From: Typhlomys cinereus
Taxonomy: Eukaryota; Chordata; Mammalia; Rodentia; Platacanthomyidae
DNA length: 64,000 bases
Assembly: GCA_023101885.1 (NCBI GenBank)
Contig: JALPQD010000089.1
Span: forward strand, 4,139,087 to 4,203,086
Direction of reading: 5' to 3'
The notes below the pieces were generated by a model. That model was not told the DNA's origin. It ran no database searches and saw nothing but the letters and a program-made list of their open reading frames with translations. How positions within the stretch are numbered: the first letter of the stretch is position 1; each line of letters opens with the position of its first letter. Of the stretch, positions 1 through 11,372 are shown in pieces. The position numbers were made by a program, and so were the translations under genes.

Positions 1-360
1 AGGCTCATACAGCCACTCTGGCGAGCCGTCTGGAGATTCTTAAAGAAATTAAAGATTGAAATGCCATATGACCCTGCGATTCCACTTTTGGGTATAACCC
101 CCCATACAGCAGGGGTTCACCTCGATAGCACAAGCATGACCATGTTCATAGCAGCACTTTTACAATAGCAAAGACATGGAATCAACCCAAATGTCCAACA
201 GTTGATGAGTGGATAAGGAAAATGTGGTACAGCCATCAAAAATGATGAATTACTGGAATTTGCCGGGAAATGGATGTCATTAGAAACAATTATATTAAGT
301 GAAGTAACCCAGACCCAGAAAATTAAGTGCTGTATGTACTCCCTAATAGGTGGCTTCTAA
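1..360 (+). pseudogene. ORF2: LINE-1 ORF2 C-terminal fragment (copy A)
   Basis: The translation carries the conserved LINE-1 ORF2 tail: a YDPAIPLLG-type motif from about 64, FIAALFTIAK-type residues, and an SLIGG-type C-terminus with the stop at 358-360. In the living family this is the C-terminal segment after the Cys-rich motif, thought to contact RNA. The frame is broken by a one-base loss in the A/T run near 160 and by the ~23-bp deletion near 225, which removes the WYIYT..YYSA region seen in copies B and C. It is non-functional. Confidence 0.9.
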
Positions 361-1285
361 TACCAAATGCGCTCAGCCCATCTTGAGACACTTATAGGTA
401 AATCTATGTATTACCTACAGTAATTGCAAGGATTATGAACAGGAGGGATGGGGTTGGAGGGCCACACCAGAAACAAGGAGAGAAGTGACCATGTTACAGT
501 AGAGAAAATAGGCCTCCATCAAGGACTGCAAGAAAGTAATGTGACACCTAGTTAAGTTCACAATTCCTTCCTGATCATTTACAATGGGGTATGAACTCAC
601 CAGAAGGGGAGGGTATATAGTCCGGCAGATTAAAAAGTAACCATTTTGCAAATGGGTGATTGACCCCTCCCATTGCCTAACACCATATGACCCTGCGATT
701 CCACTTTTGGGTATAAGTATTACATCTACCCTTGAATGTGCTCTTATAATAAGACTCCAGTTTACCAGCTTTCTGTCTCTGGCCAGGGGATGACATACAG
801 TGCCCATCACGATGGAGTGAAGGGCATTACAGGAGCAAGAAAACTGCAAAAGAAAATCAACGAACCACTATCCAGAACTTCAGAGACTCTATATCAACCA
901 CCTAGAACTAGGCCAGATTAATCTCTCCCCATCCTGAAGCTCAGGGACATTTGCGGAAGAGGGGGCGGTAAGAGTGTAAGAGCAAAAGGATGGGAGGAGC
1001 AATGATTTGCAAGATACTCCACACAAGTTAGGGCCGAAGCAATCATAATCGGACATTGCATGCCCGGCGCAATGTCCAACACACTATTGACCTCACAAAG
1101 TCTAGCATCTGCTAAAGGCACCAAGATCCTTGGAGGCAAGGGATTGACAGCCACAGTAGTGTTCCTATGCTTAAGGGGAACACAGGAAGGGGTTCAGGGA
1201 AATGCCACTGGGTCCTTGTACGTCATCGGAGAGTAGGGCCCAGAGGAGAGTCAGGCATGCACAAGAAAGGACTCTGGGAATCGGG

Positions 1286-1373
1286 GCGGGAGGCATGGGG
1301 GGATGGGGCGGGAGGGGTGAGGGGTGGGGGAGCAGGGGGTTCGGGGGGGGGGAGGAGGAGGGAGGGAGGGAAC
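1286..1373 (+). repeat. G-rich tract of LINE-1 3' UTR
   Basis: This is a run of G-triplets to G-octets broken by A and C. The same tract sits at the same place in the 3' UTR of copy D (44860-44945, +) and, as C-rich strand, in copies B (29262-29345) and C (34420-34465). G-quadruplex-prone tracts are a known shared feature of mammalian LINE-1 3' UTRs, so this is a family property and not a local accident. Confidence 0.8.
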
Positions 1374-1466
1374 TGGTGTACCTATTAAGTTTGTATGAGC
1401 TGAAAAAATAATAAAAATGTATTATAAAAAAAGAAAAAAAAAGAAAAAGAAAGAAAATTAATGAAA

Positions 1467-1994
1467 AAGAAAGACCATGAAATGTAAAATGGCCTGAGAA
1501 AAGCATTTGTGAATAATTATTCATTTTGAGATTTGATTATATTTGTGGTAGTAACAGGGAATAGGTAATTCTGGGAATGTACAGAGTTCACTGGAAAAGA
1601 CAGCTTTTCCAGTATGAGGTTGTTCACTTTGTAGATGGGAAAAAAGACAGCATTAAAAGGCAAAACAAAGGTTGCTTTGTACTTTTGCATAAAGCTCCTG
1701 GCTGAAAGGTAATTGAGGAATGCTTCTCCAACGACATGCTAAGGTTTAAACCACAGTCTTTATTGAACATTCACTCTATATTAATCTTTACTCCAGGAGT
1801 CTTGGTGATTTCCACACTTGTAATCAAGTGGAGACATATATATGTGAATATGATCTCTACATGTCACCAAATGGACCATTATTTTGAAAGAATGCTGAGT
1901 GCAAATGAGAGATTAGCTCAGAAATAGCTTTTTAAATTTTTTTTGGGGGGGGAAGAGGGAAAGTTTTAGGGCATGGTGATTTAGTTATGGCAAA
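1467..1994. other. Unique AT-rich spacer
   Basis: I see no recognisable repeat, exon or RNA gene here. A G/A-rich stretch at about 1936-1965 directly precedes the LTR. Confidence 0.5.
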
Positions 1995-2097
1995 CAGGAG
2001 TGTAACATTCTCGGGGGCCCGAGGAGACCCTTGGGAGTGGGGATAAGCTGGCGCAGAGTCAGCAGCACAGACCCCAGAAGTCAGGCGAGTGTCAACG

Positions 2098-2158
2098 CAG
2101 GCTAGCAGGCTTGCAAACTGGCAGGCTTGCAGGCACCTGCTAGCGGGCTTGCAGGCTC
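2098..2158 (-). repeat. Short tandem repeats in the LTR R/U5 region
   Basis: The plus strand carries about four imperfect copies of a GCAGGCTTGCAGGC-like unit. Internal tandem arrays of this kind in R are typical of rodent class II LTRs and vary in length between copies. Confidence 0.6.
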
Positions 2159-2159
2159 G

Positions 2160-2165
2160 TTTATT
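2160..2165 (-). terminator. LTR polyadenylation signal
   Basis: AATAAA on the minus strand, about 20 bp after the TATA box. It would sit in a short R region. Confidence 0.65.
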
Positions 2166-2182
2166 GTAAATATCAGGCTGCT

Positions 2183-2189
2183 TATATAC
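2183..2189 (-). promoter_or_regulatory. TATA box of the solo LTR
   Basis: The minus strand reads TATATAA. It lies in the centre of the LTR, upstream of the polyadenylation signal, as expected at the U3/R boundary. Confidence 0.7.
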
Positions 2190-2441
2190 CCCACCCAACG
2201 TCCCATAAGTCCCAGCGTGAGCTTTTGCTGAGTTGTCCTGTCCGGGTTGGTCCTCTCAGCCAGGTGGTTTGACAGCAGCACCAGGAACAGCAGCAGGTGT
2301 AGTTTGGGGAAGTTGCATTCGCGCATGTGCCCCATACAGATGATCCCTGAGTGGCATGCTCCCCAGGTGGAGGTATTGTAAGTGATGGTTGATCAGAGAC
2401 TCTAATACAGGCTTGCCTGGTCCATTCCTCTTACACAGGAG

Positions 2442-3744
2442 CATAGCTTATATTTGCAATTTAATTCTTCTAGTAGAAATCTAATTTTAGAATCACATAT
2501 CAGAGCTATTTAAACAATGACTGTTTTAAGAATCCTTCCTAAATGTAGTAAAGATGTTTCCAGCAATGACAGTAAATCATAAAGCATTCTATCATTGTAA
2601 TATTTAAAGAAGTAAAACAAGAATGTTAATTTAGACTGGTAATATCTTCACCGCCACTCTCCTGAATCTAACCTTGAGACATACCTTCAGTATGAAGCAA
2701 TGGTGGGAGCGGGCAGAAGTCCAGGGACATTTCCTATTGACACTTAATGTAGTTATCAATGTGGTTTTGTAGATGCTGAATCTCTGAGAAGGAATTTACT
2801 CTTGAGATTGTGGAGAAAGGAATTGTTTAGACACAGATGAATGCTTATAATCAGGCATGAATACGGCAGGCAAAAGTGTCTTTCCAGGAGAGTGGGCTGA
2901 AATAGCTGTAAGGTTAAAAAAAAAAAAAGACTCAGCAGCCACCAAAAGGATAAAGGAATAACAGCTGGTTTTGCACAGAGTCACACCCACCATGCTTAGA
3001 TCACCTATTGTCTGCCATGGTATGCATATTCTCCTGGGTGAAAAGGAAAGATCATGGAGACAACTGCTGTTATTAGAAAGGACGGTCTGTCCCAGCTTCA
3101 GAAGTAGCTCACATGGGTCACCATGGGAGTAAGTTCAGATGCTTTGTGTTACAGAATTCAATGTCAAACCAATTATAGGTGTACTGATGCATCATAATAT
3201 CTTAGATGGAGAAATTGCAGATGAGACCACTTCCTCATTGGAAATTTAAATTCTGACATTTTATTCTGTGATTATTATTAATTCTGAGTCCCAATCAGTA
3301 GAAATGATGTTGATTGACTGGCAAATGAGTTCAACCCTGTGGCATGGAAGTCATATATGGTCACATGCCCCTAGATAGTTATGAATGAAGATCATAAAAA
3401 TAGTCAACTTAAAACATTAGGTTTTGTGTGGATCTATATCACAATTACATTTTCTTGGGCATAAACTTTGTGGATGAGAACATATTGTCAGAATGTCAAT
3501 GGTTTAGATACATGTGGTTCTAAAAGTAGGTAAATACTATCCAAATAGTCAATAAAAATTCTGAAAATATTATTGACTAAATCTCATTATGTTAAATAGT
3601 ATACAGAGGTCACATCTACATGGTCATGTCAATCATTATTCAGTCTTAACTTTGACTCTAGTTGGCTTTTACTGTGTCTAGCATGAAGAATAGAGTTATG
3701 GGAGTTCTTTAGCCTTGGGTCTTATACTGACCAAGATTTCTACT
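2442..3744. other. Unique sequence, nothing recognised
   Basis: AT-rich non-repetitive DNA with a short A run at 2918-2929. I see no coding or RNA signal. Confidence 0.45.
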
Positions 3745-3850
3745 TGGGTAATCTTGGGAAAACTGCAAGTTTTCTTGGCAAGTTATTGAAAATCTATCAT
3801 TAGCCTTAGTTTCTTGTCTGTAAAATGAAGATGAAACTCCTGGTTGAAAC
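3745..3850 (+). mobile_element. Ancient MIR SINE fragment
   Basis: It contains the core MIR order: a GGGCAAGT-like stretch, then a CCTTAGTTTCTTGTCTGTAA segment close to the MIR CCTCAGTTTCCTCATCTGTAA core, then AATGAAGATGA. It is diverged and of pan-mammalian age. Confidence 0.6.
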
Positions 3851-4316
3851 TTTGTATTTGCTGTATATTTCAATAGACTTCATTTACATTTGCTGAGCAA
3901 TAATAAAGAAGCAGGTATCAAGGATCCAAGGAATCTTAATATATATATAATGCCTGTTACACAAAACACACACACACAAATGCACATGTGCACACAGACA
4001 CAAAGACATTTGTCATTTGGGGACTAATTCAATTGAAGTTTGATTTCTGTGGTGCAGACAAGGATCTGTTCTAATGAATACTGACAGTGAAGACACAAAA
4101 GAGAAAAATTGAGAAAAGACAACAAAGTAGACATTACCCATTAGGTAATTAGGCTTACCCATTTGCCCTTCTTACACAGTTTGGTCTACTGTGTATATTC
4201 TGTAAGTTATGTAAAGTGCACTTTTTGTTATGAATATGCTTGAAATAATCGAGGTTAACATGTAGAGCACAACTGTTAGCTCACAGGTTAAATATACATT
4301 TATGAAAATTCCATGT
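3851..4316. other. Spacer with short AT and AC simple repeats
   Basis: A (TA)n run is followed by interrupted (CA)n at about 3942-3999. The rest is unique. Confidence 0.5.
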
Positions 4317-4410
4317 TTCCAGGAATCAAGGTGCATGCTTGCAATCACAATACTTGAGCAGCAAGCAAGAGGATTGGGAGTTGAAAACCAGCTCTAGCTC
4401 AGTAGCTGTT
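4317..4410 (+). mobile_element. Old B1 SINE fragment
   Basis: The stretch GTGCATGCTTGCAATCACAA, then an AGAGGATTGGGAGTT block and CCAGCTC follow the B1 order (GCATGCCTTTAATCCCAGCA, AGGCAGAGGC, GAGTTC, CCAGCCTG). It is heavily diverged. Confidence 0.5.
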
Positions 4411-4502
4411 CCCTACTTTGTGCTTCTCATCATCTTGTAGATAGTATAAGATGATGTATGAAAAAATCTAGATTTCCTAATCTTGTCTAATATATATTAT
4501 TA

Positions 4503-4712
4503 CAGTTCTTTGTGAATAGTTTATTTGTTCATGAGAAGGAGAGAGGAGAGAGAGAGAGAGAGAGAATAGGCATGTGTCCCGATGCATGTGTGGGGAGGTC
4601 AGAAGAAAACTTTTGGAAGTTGGTTCTTTTTCAGTCATCCAGGTATGGTACTCAGGTTGTCTGGTGTGTGCATAGGCACCTTTATTGACTGAACCATTTT
4701 GCTCGCCTAATC
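4503..4712 (-). mobile_element. B3-type SINE
   Basis: Read on the plus strand it shows the reversed B3 body: an (AG)n run at 4538-4565, GTGGGGAGGTCAGAAGAAAA, GGAAGTTGGTTCT, then GACTGAACCATTTTGCTCGCC at the tRNA-derived end. The A-rich tail is at the left, so it is on the minus strand. Confidence 0.75.
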
Positions 4713-5714
4713 ACTTGATTGGAGATAGTCTAGTGAGTGAATAATGAAATCTCATTGTTAATATAAATGTCAGCCTCAGATCTCCAGATATACACATATA
4801 GCACAAACACATGTACCCATCGGCATAAGAATACACATGGACACATGCACTTCCCAACACACACACATACATATGTGCACAGAAATGCCAACTTGAAGAA
4901 AAATCTATTTTAATACTTTATCCTCTGTAAAATGATACACAAAAATTGGATGACATATTTTATGTTGTTATAAATTATCAGCTATCTCACGGCCTACATT
5001 TTCTCTTTTGACCCTTGGGAGATTCACCTAGAGTGACATTCACTTCCCAGTAAGCTGGGATTTGTGAAGAGTGTAATTCAACCTTCTATGACTCTTCAGC
5101 TTCCAGCATCTCTGTGTTAAAACTCTGATGGGTCCATGACTTGCCCCAACAAAGCTTGAAACAGCAGGCAACCAAAGTGCTTGTTTCCTGCTGAACTAAT
5201 TGGCCAAAGAAAGGACTTGTGTAACTTCCTTCTGTCCAAGACAAATGTGTTTCCATTAGCACCAAAGGGACTGGTTTTCTGTTCAGATTCATGTGCTAAA
5301 GAGACAGTTCTCATCTGCTGAGCACAGTAGGAGTGTAAGTTATGGAGAGAAAGAGAAATAGCAGGAGGAGCCTCAGGCTGAGGAAACAACTCATCCCCAC
5401 TATGTGAAGCCCATTTTGTTTTCCCTTGCTTTTACTTAATTTCTGGTTGTCAATGGAATTCCATAAACGGGTTCAGAATACTAGGTTGAAAACAAGTTGT
5501 AAATACAATGGGCCTTGTAAATAATATAGTCTTATGTGTCTCAATTGCTTACATTTTAATCTTTTTCGTGAGTGTAGCCAGGACTTAAGTTGTAGAATTT
5601 CATATTATGGAAATGGCTTCAGCATTAATTTGACTGTTTCCTACATCTAATCATTGGACATCTAATTTGTAAACATACCTCGTTTCTCTATCAGAACTTC
5701 TCTTACACATACTG
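4713..5714. other. Unique sequence with weak AC-rich patch
   Basis: An AC-rich degenerate stretch lies at 4785-4880. Short open frames around 5086-5389 have no recognisable homology and I do not call them genes. Confidence 0.45.
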
Positions 5715-6040
5715 ACTCAGTTTCTCTTACTGTAGCTGCGATGCACACTTTAACAAATACAACTTAAGGGAGGAGTGGCTCACAAAAGCAGGGCATAGTC
5801 CACTATGATGGGGAACCAGTCGCATCACATCCACAGTCAAGGAGAGAAAGCCATAGAATAATGCCTCCATGCAGCGTTCCCTGCCAGGAGTGGCTGTTAA
5901 AGTTCATAGGATGTCTTTCCAATCAATTAATGTACTCAAGATAATCTTTGACAAGCAAGAACAGTGGTGCTTCTCCCAAGAGATTCTAGATTGTGTCAAA
6001 TCAACAACTACATTGACCAGTGCATCTACCAACCATTTTC
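5715..6040 (+). mobile_element. Rodent medium-reiteration repeat, copy 1
   Basis: Its landmarks match the element at 13895-14230 in order: a CTGTAGCTGCGATG-like start, an AACTTAAGG block, a CATAGTCCACTATGATGGGG block, a TCACATCCACAGTCAAGGAG block, then AGATTCTAGATTGTGTCAA and ACTACATTGACCA near the end. I believe this is the URR1-type non-autonomous hAT-Charlie family of rodents, but the family name is from memory. Confidence 0.6.
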
Positions 6041-7485
6041 CTTGATGTCCTTCCTGTCTGAACTTGAATTCTGCCACCTTCTTCTGCATATTACCAACAA
6101 TGATTTCCTCATTGGTGTTCCATCTGCTTCCATTTAATCATAAATAATTCACGAGAGAACTGACAGCTTATTTCCTCCACATAACTAGTCTTCATTCTGA
6201 CAAAGCAGTTTTGCACTGATGTGCACATGTAATATTATGTCAATGATTTCAACAATAAGACAGAAATATTCACTGCTATTTTTCCGTTCATTTGAAATGA
6301 TTTTACTTCCTCTTCTTCCTGTTATACTGACAATGTGGACTCAAGGGAAGGGCCATTTTCTCTCCTGAGTGCCCCATAAACTATGTAACAGCTTCTTTCA
6401 AGAAATATCACAGTGTTTCATTTTTATATTTTGCACACAGGCATTCTGTATCCTCTTAGGAGCAGAACTCTTATTGTATTCCTCTTTATGTGAAACACGT
6501 GGCTTAAGCACTCAAAGTAGGTGATTTTGTGAGATGATCAGAGATAATATTTAGAAAAATTCAGAGAACTATGTTGCTTCCAATACTGAAGGAAAAAAGG
6601 TGGTTTTATGTAAAAAAGTAACATTTTTTAAGCTTAGAGAGGTTGAATTAAATCTGTTACATATCTCCTTTATATAACTAATAGTGATCCAAAATATTAA
6701 ACTATTACTCTCCAATGTTATTCTCTAAAACATGCACTCATGCATGAGTACTTTAGCTTTCTTTTCCAGATCATGTTGGTTTTTGAATGCATGCTTAGGA
6801 ACGGTATTTACTTTAAGTATGAAGTTGCTTAGACATTTTGGATCTGTTTTTAGAGAATTAGTAAGCTGGCTAACAAATTATTATATATTTACAGTTTGAA
6901 AGAATTATTTTATTTGAACACCAAGATAGTTTTTTAAAATTAACTTATTAACTTATTAATATTCAAGAGTTTCCAAATGCACATTTTAATCCAAAGTTAA
7001 ATACAATTATAAATTCTGTTTTTCCTTCTTGGGGAAATTGCTCAGCACCTCATTACTTTTGAAAATAGATTCCTGATGTTGATCCCAACAATATCCCTCA
7101 TGCTATTATAACCACATTTATTGGGACAAGGGATTGTGTTCTTCTGAGAAAAGCTTGGTTTCCTGTAAGATGCTGTGATTGGTAAGTATAATTAATCCTA
7201 AGTTTTGTTCTGAAGATGTGAAACTGTTTCAAGCTATTTGCTGTTTATAAATACTTTTGAAATTTCCTCTTTAGCAAAAATAAGAATTTAATTTTAAACT
7301 AGTGTCAAGAGAAATGGAAAAGGCTTATTCACTTGTTGTAGCAAATCAGAAATTTTTAAAACTGCATAATTTTATTAGGCTTCTTTAATAACTAAAACTA
7401 TCAATTATCACAGGTAACTATAAAATCTGTTGATATCCAAAGGCATCTTTATACACCTGTGATTTGAGAGTAATACATTGAGATT
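6041..7485. other. Unique AT-rich sequence
   Basis: No recognisable repeats or genes. The patch at 6900-7000 is very AT-rich with a small direct repeat of AACTTATT. Confidence 0.45.
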
Positions 7486-7712
7486 ATTTTTTAAAATAAT
7501 TAATTTATTTGAGAGAAAGAGAAAAAGAGACACAGAGAGACAGAGAGGTACAGAGAGGAGCAGGTGCACATGCACTATGGCCTGTGTGGAGTTCAGAGGA
7601 AAACTTTCACAAGTGGCTTCTTTCCTTCTGTTATGTGGGTTATAGGGATGGAACTCGGGTTACTGGATTTGGAAACAGATAACTTTACCCATTAAGTTAT
7701 CTCATTCACTCT
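7486..7712 (-). mobile_element. B3-type SINE
   Basis: An AT/purine (GAGAGAAAGAG) tail at the left is followed by GTGTGGAGTTCAGAGGAAAA, ATGTGGGTTATAGGGATGGA, ACTCGGGTT and a TTACCCATTAAGTTATCTCA tRNA-derived end. The order and spacing are those of reversed B3. Confidence 0.75.
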
Positions 7713-9292
7713 CAGATCAACTTTTGTTATAGAGACCAACTTGCAAAGCCAACTGCTAAAAAGCATTTGGGGGATGTCCCTGACTGTTGCTCTTGGAAGC
7801 AAAAAAGAACAGTTTTAGCCTCCTCAACGAAAAGCAACATATTCCTTAATGTTCTCTCTGTCCTGCACTCTTTGATGCCAGCGTTACCTGCAGCAGCCTT
7901 CCTCAGTGCAGCAGTGCTTGGTGTTCTTGGCAAGGATAATTCCCCATTTACTTGAATGCAACCAAGATGTATCCTTATCCAGGTGGAGAAATGTACAAAG
8001 ACTCTTCTACAGTGTTTACTAAGGCAAATGTTTAGTATGGTCCTTTAACATATGAAGCATTTATGCAGTTCTGAGGATGTGGGGATGAGTGAAAATATCA
8101 GATTTTCTGACTCATTGAGTTCACGGCAAGTGATGCTTGCCCATTTCTTTCATTTCATTCAGTTTTTACTTCGAGTGCTTGGGCCTGCTGTAGTTAGGAG
8201 CTTATGTTCACACTGGGAAATGCTAGGTTTTCGTGAACTGGTTATCATTATTTCTGATAATATTCCTTAGAGTCTGCTTTGTTTCAAATTGACATAACCA
8301 TGTTAACTTTCTTTGATTAGTGATATTTTTACAATATAATTTTCCTCATGACTTCTTACTTCAAATTTTATATTTAAAATGGATTTGTTGCAAAAGGTGC
8401 ATCTTTATTTTGGCTATACTTGCACAATCTCTATCTTCTAATTATATGATGATACTATTAAATATTTTTGAGCATGGTATTTTACTTTATGCAGTTATTT
8501 AAAATTCATTGTTTAAAAAGTTCTGAAAAGGCACTTTAAAAATTTAAGAATGGCATTTTTCTTTCTTGATGATGATCACTTAAGCTAAGCAAGTCACCAG
8601 ACATTTTTAAATCACCCATTATAACTATTGCTTTAAATAATTTTAAATTCCAGAACACAAACATTCATTGTTTGGTACAACACACTGTTTAACAGTAATA
8701 TTGGCTCCCCTGTAAACATATACTTCACAGAGATCTTTACTTGTAGGGCCTGGCAAAGTTACTTAAACTTAACTAATAGAAACCAAATTCTTAAAGAGAG
8801 GTAAAAGGGAATTGAACAACACCCCAATCAACTCAAAATTAATCCCAGGATATTTCTCAAAAGTGAATCAAAGTTCGCCTTTCAATCTGGGTTAAGATTT
8901 CTAATAACTCTAACATATAAATAGAAATCATTGTTTAAATAAAGAGAGTTTAGATTTCGCATAAAATATACCAGTTTGTCTCTCAGATTTTCCATGTAAG
9001 GCTTCTATTAAATTTTAAGCTGGTTAGTAAATGAATTCATATATGTCACCTCTGAATTTTTTTCTGCAACACCGTGCTTGTTTTATGAGTATTGTCAATG
9101 CAGGACTTTGCAGATGTGACTAACATTTTTGAACTTGCATCATTGTCTTATAAAGGAAACCCAAGTCATCTCTTTCACCCTTTTCATTATGTGAGGACAC
9201 AAAACACAACAGGATCCTTGCTAAGCGGTAAAGGAACCCTCACCAGACACTAAATCTGCTGCTCTGTAAGCTTCTGTTTCCCAGCCTTTAAG
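7713..9292. other. Unique sequence holding direct-repeat unit DR1a
   Basis: No repeat family is recognised. The 38 bases at 8995-9032 are duplicated at 9953-9990 (see findings). Confidence 0.5.
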
Positions 9293-9513
9293 AAGGTTAA
9301 AAGCAGGGCTGGAGAGGTGGCTCAGGGGTTAAGCCTCTGCCTTGCAGGCAGAAGGTCCTGAGTTCGGATCCCAGATCCCACGTATAGACGCCAGGCGGAA
9401 GCGGGGGCGGTCTGCGTTTCTGGTCCTGGTAGGGCGGAGCCTGTGAATCCCGGGGCAGAGTAAACAAGGAGGAGGTAGAGGCGTCCATGGTGGTTCCCGA
9501 ATTCGTCAGTGGT

Positions 9514-9559
<46 letters not shown>

Positions 9560-9598
9560 TACATGCACAATTGAATAAATAATAAAAAAAGGTTAAAA
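9293..9598 (+). mobile_element. Young tRNA-headed SINE, copy S1
   Basis: The full-length element (9303-9588) is flanked by a perfect 10-bp target duplication AAGGTTAAAA (9293-9302 and 9589-9598). The tRNA-derived head has an A box around 9317-9330 (GGTGGCTCAGGGGTT) and a B box around 9360-9372 (GAGTTCGGATCCC). A ~150-bp GC-rich body follows, then (CA)n at 9517-9557 and a CAATTGAATAAATAATA terminus. The same family occurs at 11373, 14310 (-), 14920, 24258 and 42668. Confidence 0.93.
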
Positions 9599-10904
9599 AC
9601 AACTTAAATGTAAGCTATCAGATAATCTATAGCATTTGGTTGTACCATCCTAAATAAAATATATTAACCTTTTCTCGCCTAGTGATGCTAAGTCTGAGTC
9701 TTATAGCTCATCTATCTGCAACATATTTTGCCTGAAATCTAGGGTTGTGTAGTCATAAGGTGCTTAGTAATAAAAAATATTTAAAAGATTATTATTAACT
9801 TGGTGGAACTAAAGTGTTAGGTCTTGTTTTTGATGGTGTTGTCCCTCCTTTCCATAGTAGAATAAATATTTGCCTCCTTTTACCTTCCTTGGACTGTACT
9901 CTAGCTCCCCTAGAATTTCCTATCTACTTTTTCAGACCCCCATAAATTTCTGTGTAAGGCTTCTATTAAATTTTAAACTGGTTAGTAAATCTCTGAGTAA
10001 TTTGGAACAAGACGATGGTGGGGACTGGAGAGGCTGGGATGATTTCTCTCTACAGTATGGGAGAGAAATATTATTTGAGTGATATTTTTACAAAGTCCTT
10101 CTTTGCTCTTGACCCTAACTCAGTGGCATAAGCAGGACATTGATTGTTAAGAAGAGCTTGGCAATAAGAGATATATCTATCTCCACGAGCTCAAAAAGAA
10201 TATTTGATTAGCTCAGGGACATATTGAAATTGGGGTTTAGGATTCTACATGCCAGCTTTTTGTTTTCCTTGAGATTTTTGTTAAAAATGACTGTTGTACT
10301 TCTCCTTTCTCTGTAGAAATTCTATTTAACTAATCTCAATAGAATAGAACCCTTTAAATGAACCTTTAAATGTTTTTCTTCACAGAAAAACAATGTAATG
10401 TAGAGCAAGAGTGGAGAAGAATGAAATGGCAGTTTGTGGTTTCTCAAGACAGTCTTTGCCATCACCAAACACATGAGATTTGAATACATGATTTTGTACC
10501 TAGTTGATTGACAAGTACTAAATGTAGTGCCCCATCTACTAAACAATCTTTTATGTAAATATAATACATGTATATGTATTATAGAGTAAATTATTTATAT
10601 ATACCTGTGTATATAATATGTAATACCTTTTGATTTGCACATGTGATACTGGATTTCAGTTTTGACTTATTCTTTGCTGATAATACGACTTTTCATGATT
10701 TGTATGGGCCTTAAGTGATAGCAGAATCTAGATAAGTAAAACCTAATCATCAGACACTAGGCCTGTGTATCTTGGAAACAAGACATTCTGGGCTCTGCTG
10801 ACTGAGCTGCAGAGATATTATCTTCTCTGAGACTGATAAAGCTGCTGTTTGGCCTCCCAGATAGAGAGGAATGAAATATGTGAACTGACAAGAGTCTCAG
10901 ATAT
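9599..10904. other. Unique sequence holding direct-repeat unit DR1b
   Basis: 9953-9990 repeats 8995-9032 with one mismatch. An AT-rich palindromic patch lies at 10558-10620. Nothing else is recognised. Confidence 0.5.
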
Positions 10905-10990
10905 CACACCATCTTAACCCTTTATTTCACAGATAAGGAAACTGAAATTCAGAGAATCTTGGTGGCTGGATGAAGAAACAAGTGAGAACT
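10905..10990 (+). mobile_element. MIR SINE fragment
   Basis: TTTCACAGATAAGGAAACTG followed by AAATTCAGAGA closely follows the MIR core (TTTTACAGATGAGGAAACTGAGGCTCAGAGA). Confidence 0.65.
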
Positions 10991-11372
10991 AGAGATGCGC
11001 CTTAGTCAGCAAAATAAATCACTGAATGCTGATTATGTGTCAGTCTCTATGCGAGACACAAATGTTTGCTGATTGAATTGAAATTCAGTTCTGCTCTTTT
11101 GTGCTTAAGTGTTAATGACTAGGAAGTAAAATGACTAGGAAGTAAACCAGTGATTGAAATACAGTGCATAGTGTATTAAAATAGCCCTGCTGCTTAGCCC
11201 TGCCCCTACATGTATATATTTTCAGCCCACCCCAGTATTCCTACCCATTCATGGAAAACAGTTGGTGTGTCTCAAGAGAAGCAATGGATTTAGAATCATA
11301 AGACTCAACTGTTATTCTTACCCTTGTCACTTATATTGCATTCTTTGTGAAAACTAGGATTATTATTATTTT
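10991..11372. other. Unique sequence with a 17-bp tandem pair
   Basis: ATGACTAGGAAGTAAA occurs twice back to back at about 11114-11147. No gene or repeat family is seen. Confidence 0.5.

Larger units (their letters stand above)
1..1466 (+). mobile_element. Young LINE-1 copy A, 3' end (cut by window start)
   Basis: The sequence runs from the last ~120 codons of ORF2 through a ~1.07-kb 3' UTR into an A-rich tail (about 1405-1466). It is closely similar to copies B, C and D in this window, so they form one recently active family. The 3' UTR ends in a G-rich tract (1286-1373) and a tail with AATAAA-like motifs. Its 5' limit and target-site duplication lie outside the window. Two oddities are seen: a ~23-bp deletion near 225 compared with copies B-D, and a 34-bp insertion at 683-716 that repeats 64-97 exactly. 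Confidence 0.93.
1995..2441 (-). mobile_element. Solo ERVK-like LTR with 6-bp TSD
   Basis: A 435-bp element (2001-2435) begins TGTAA and ends TTACA, a perfect 5-bp terminal inverted repeat with the canonical TG...CA ends. It is flanked by the identical 6-bp target duplication CAGGAG at 1995-2000 and 2436-2441. On the minus strand it has a TATA box (2183-2189) followed ~20 bp downstream by AATAAA (2160-2165), the compact U3/R layout of class II (ERVK/IAP-like) LTRs, which also make 6-bp duplications. No internal retroviral sequence remains, so it is a solo LTR left by LTR-LTR recombination. It is CpG-rich compared with its surroundings. The class assignment is from structure only. Confidence 0.85.

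Noticed and set aside
433..849. 138-codon minus-strand frame
   Set aside because: It lies antisense in the 3' UTR of LINE-1 copy A. Its counterparts in copies B, C and D are broken at different places, so there is no sign of selection.
1167..1411. Gly/Arg-rich plus-strand frames
   Set aside because: Produced by the G-rich tract at the end of the LINE-1 3' UTR.
2102..2444. Minus-strand frames suggesting retroviral coding sequence
   Set aside because: They fall wholly within a solo LTR bounded by TG...CA and target duplications. No gag, pro, pol or env sequence is present.
9303..9380. tRNA gene
   Set aside because: A and B boxes are present, but the sequence does not fold as a complete tRNA and continues into a repeated SINE body with target duplications. 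It is a SINE head.
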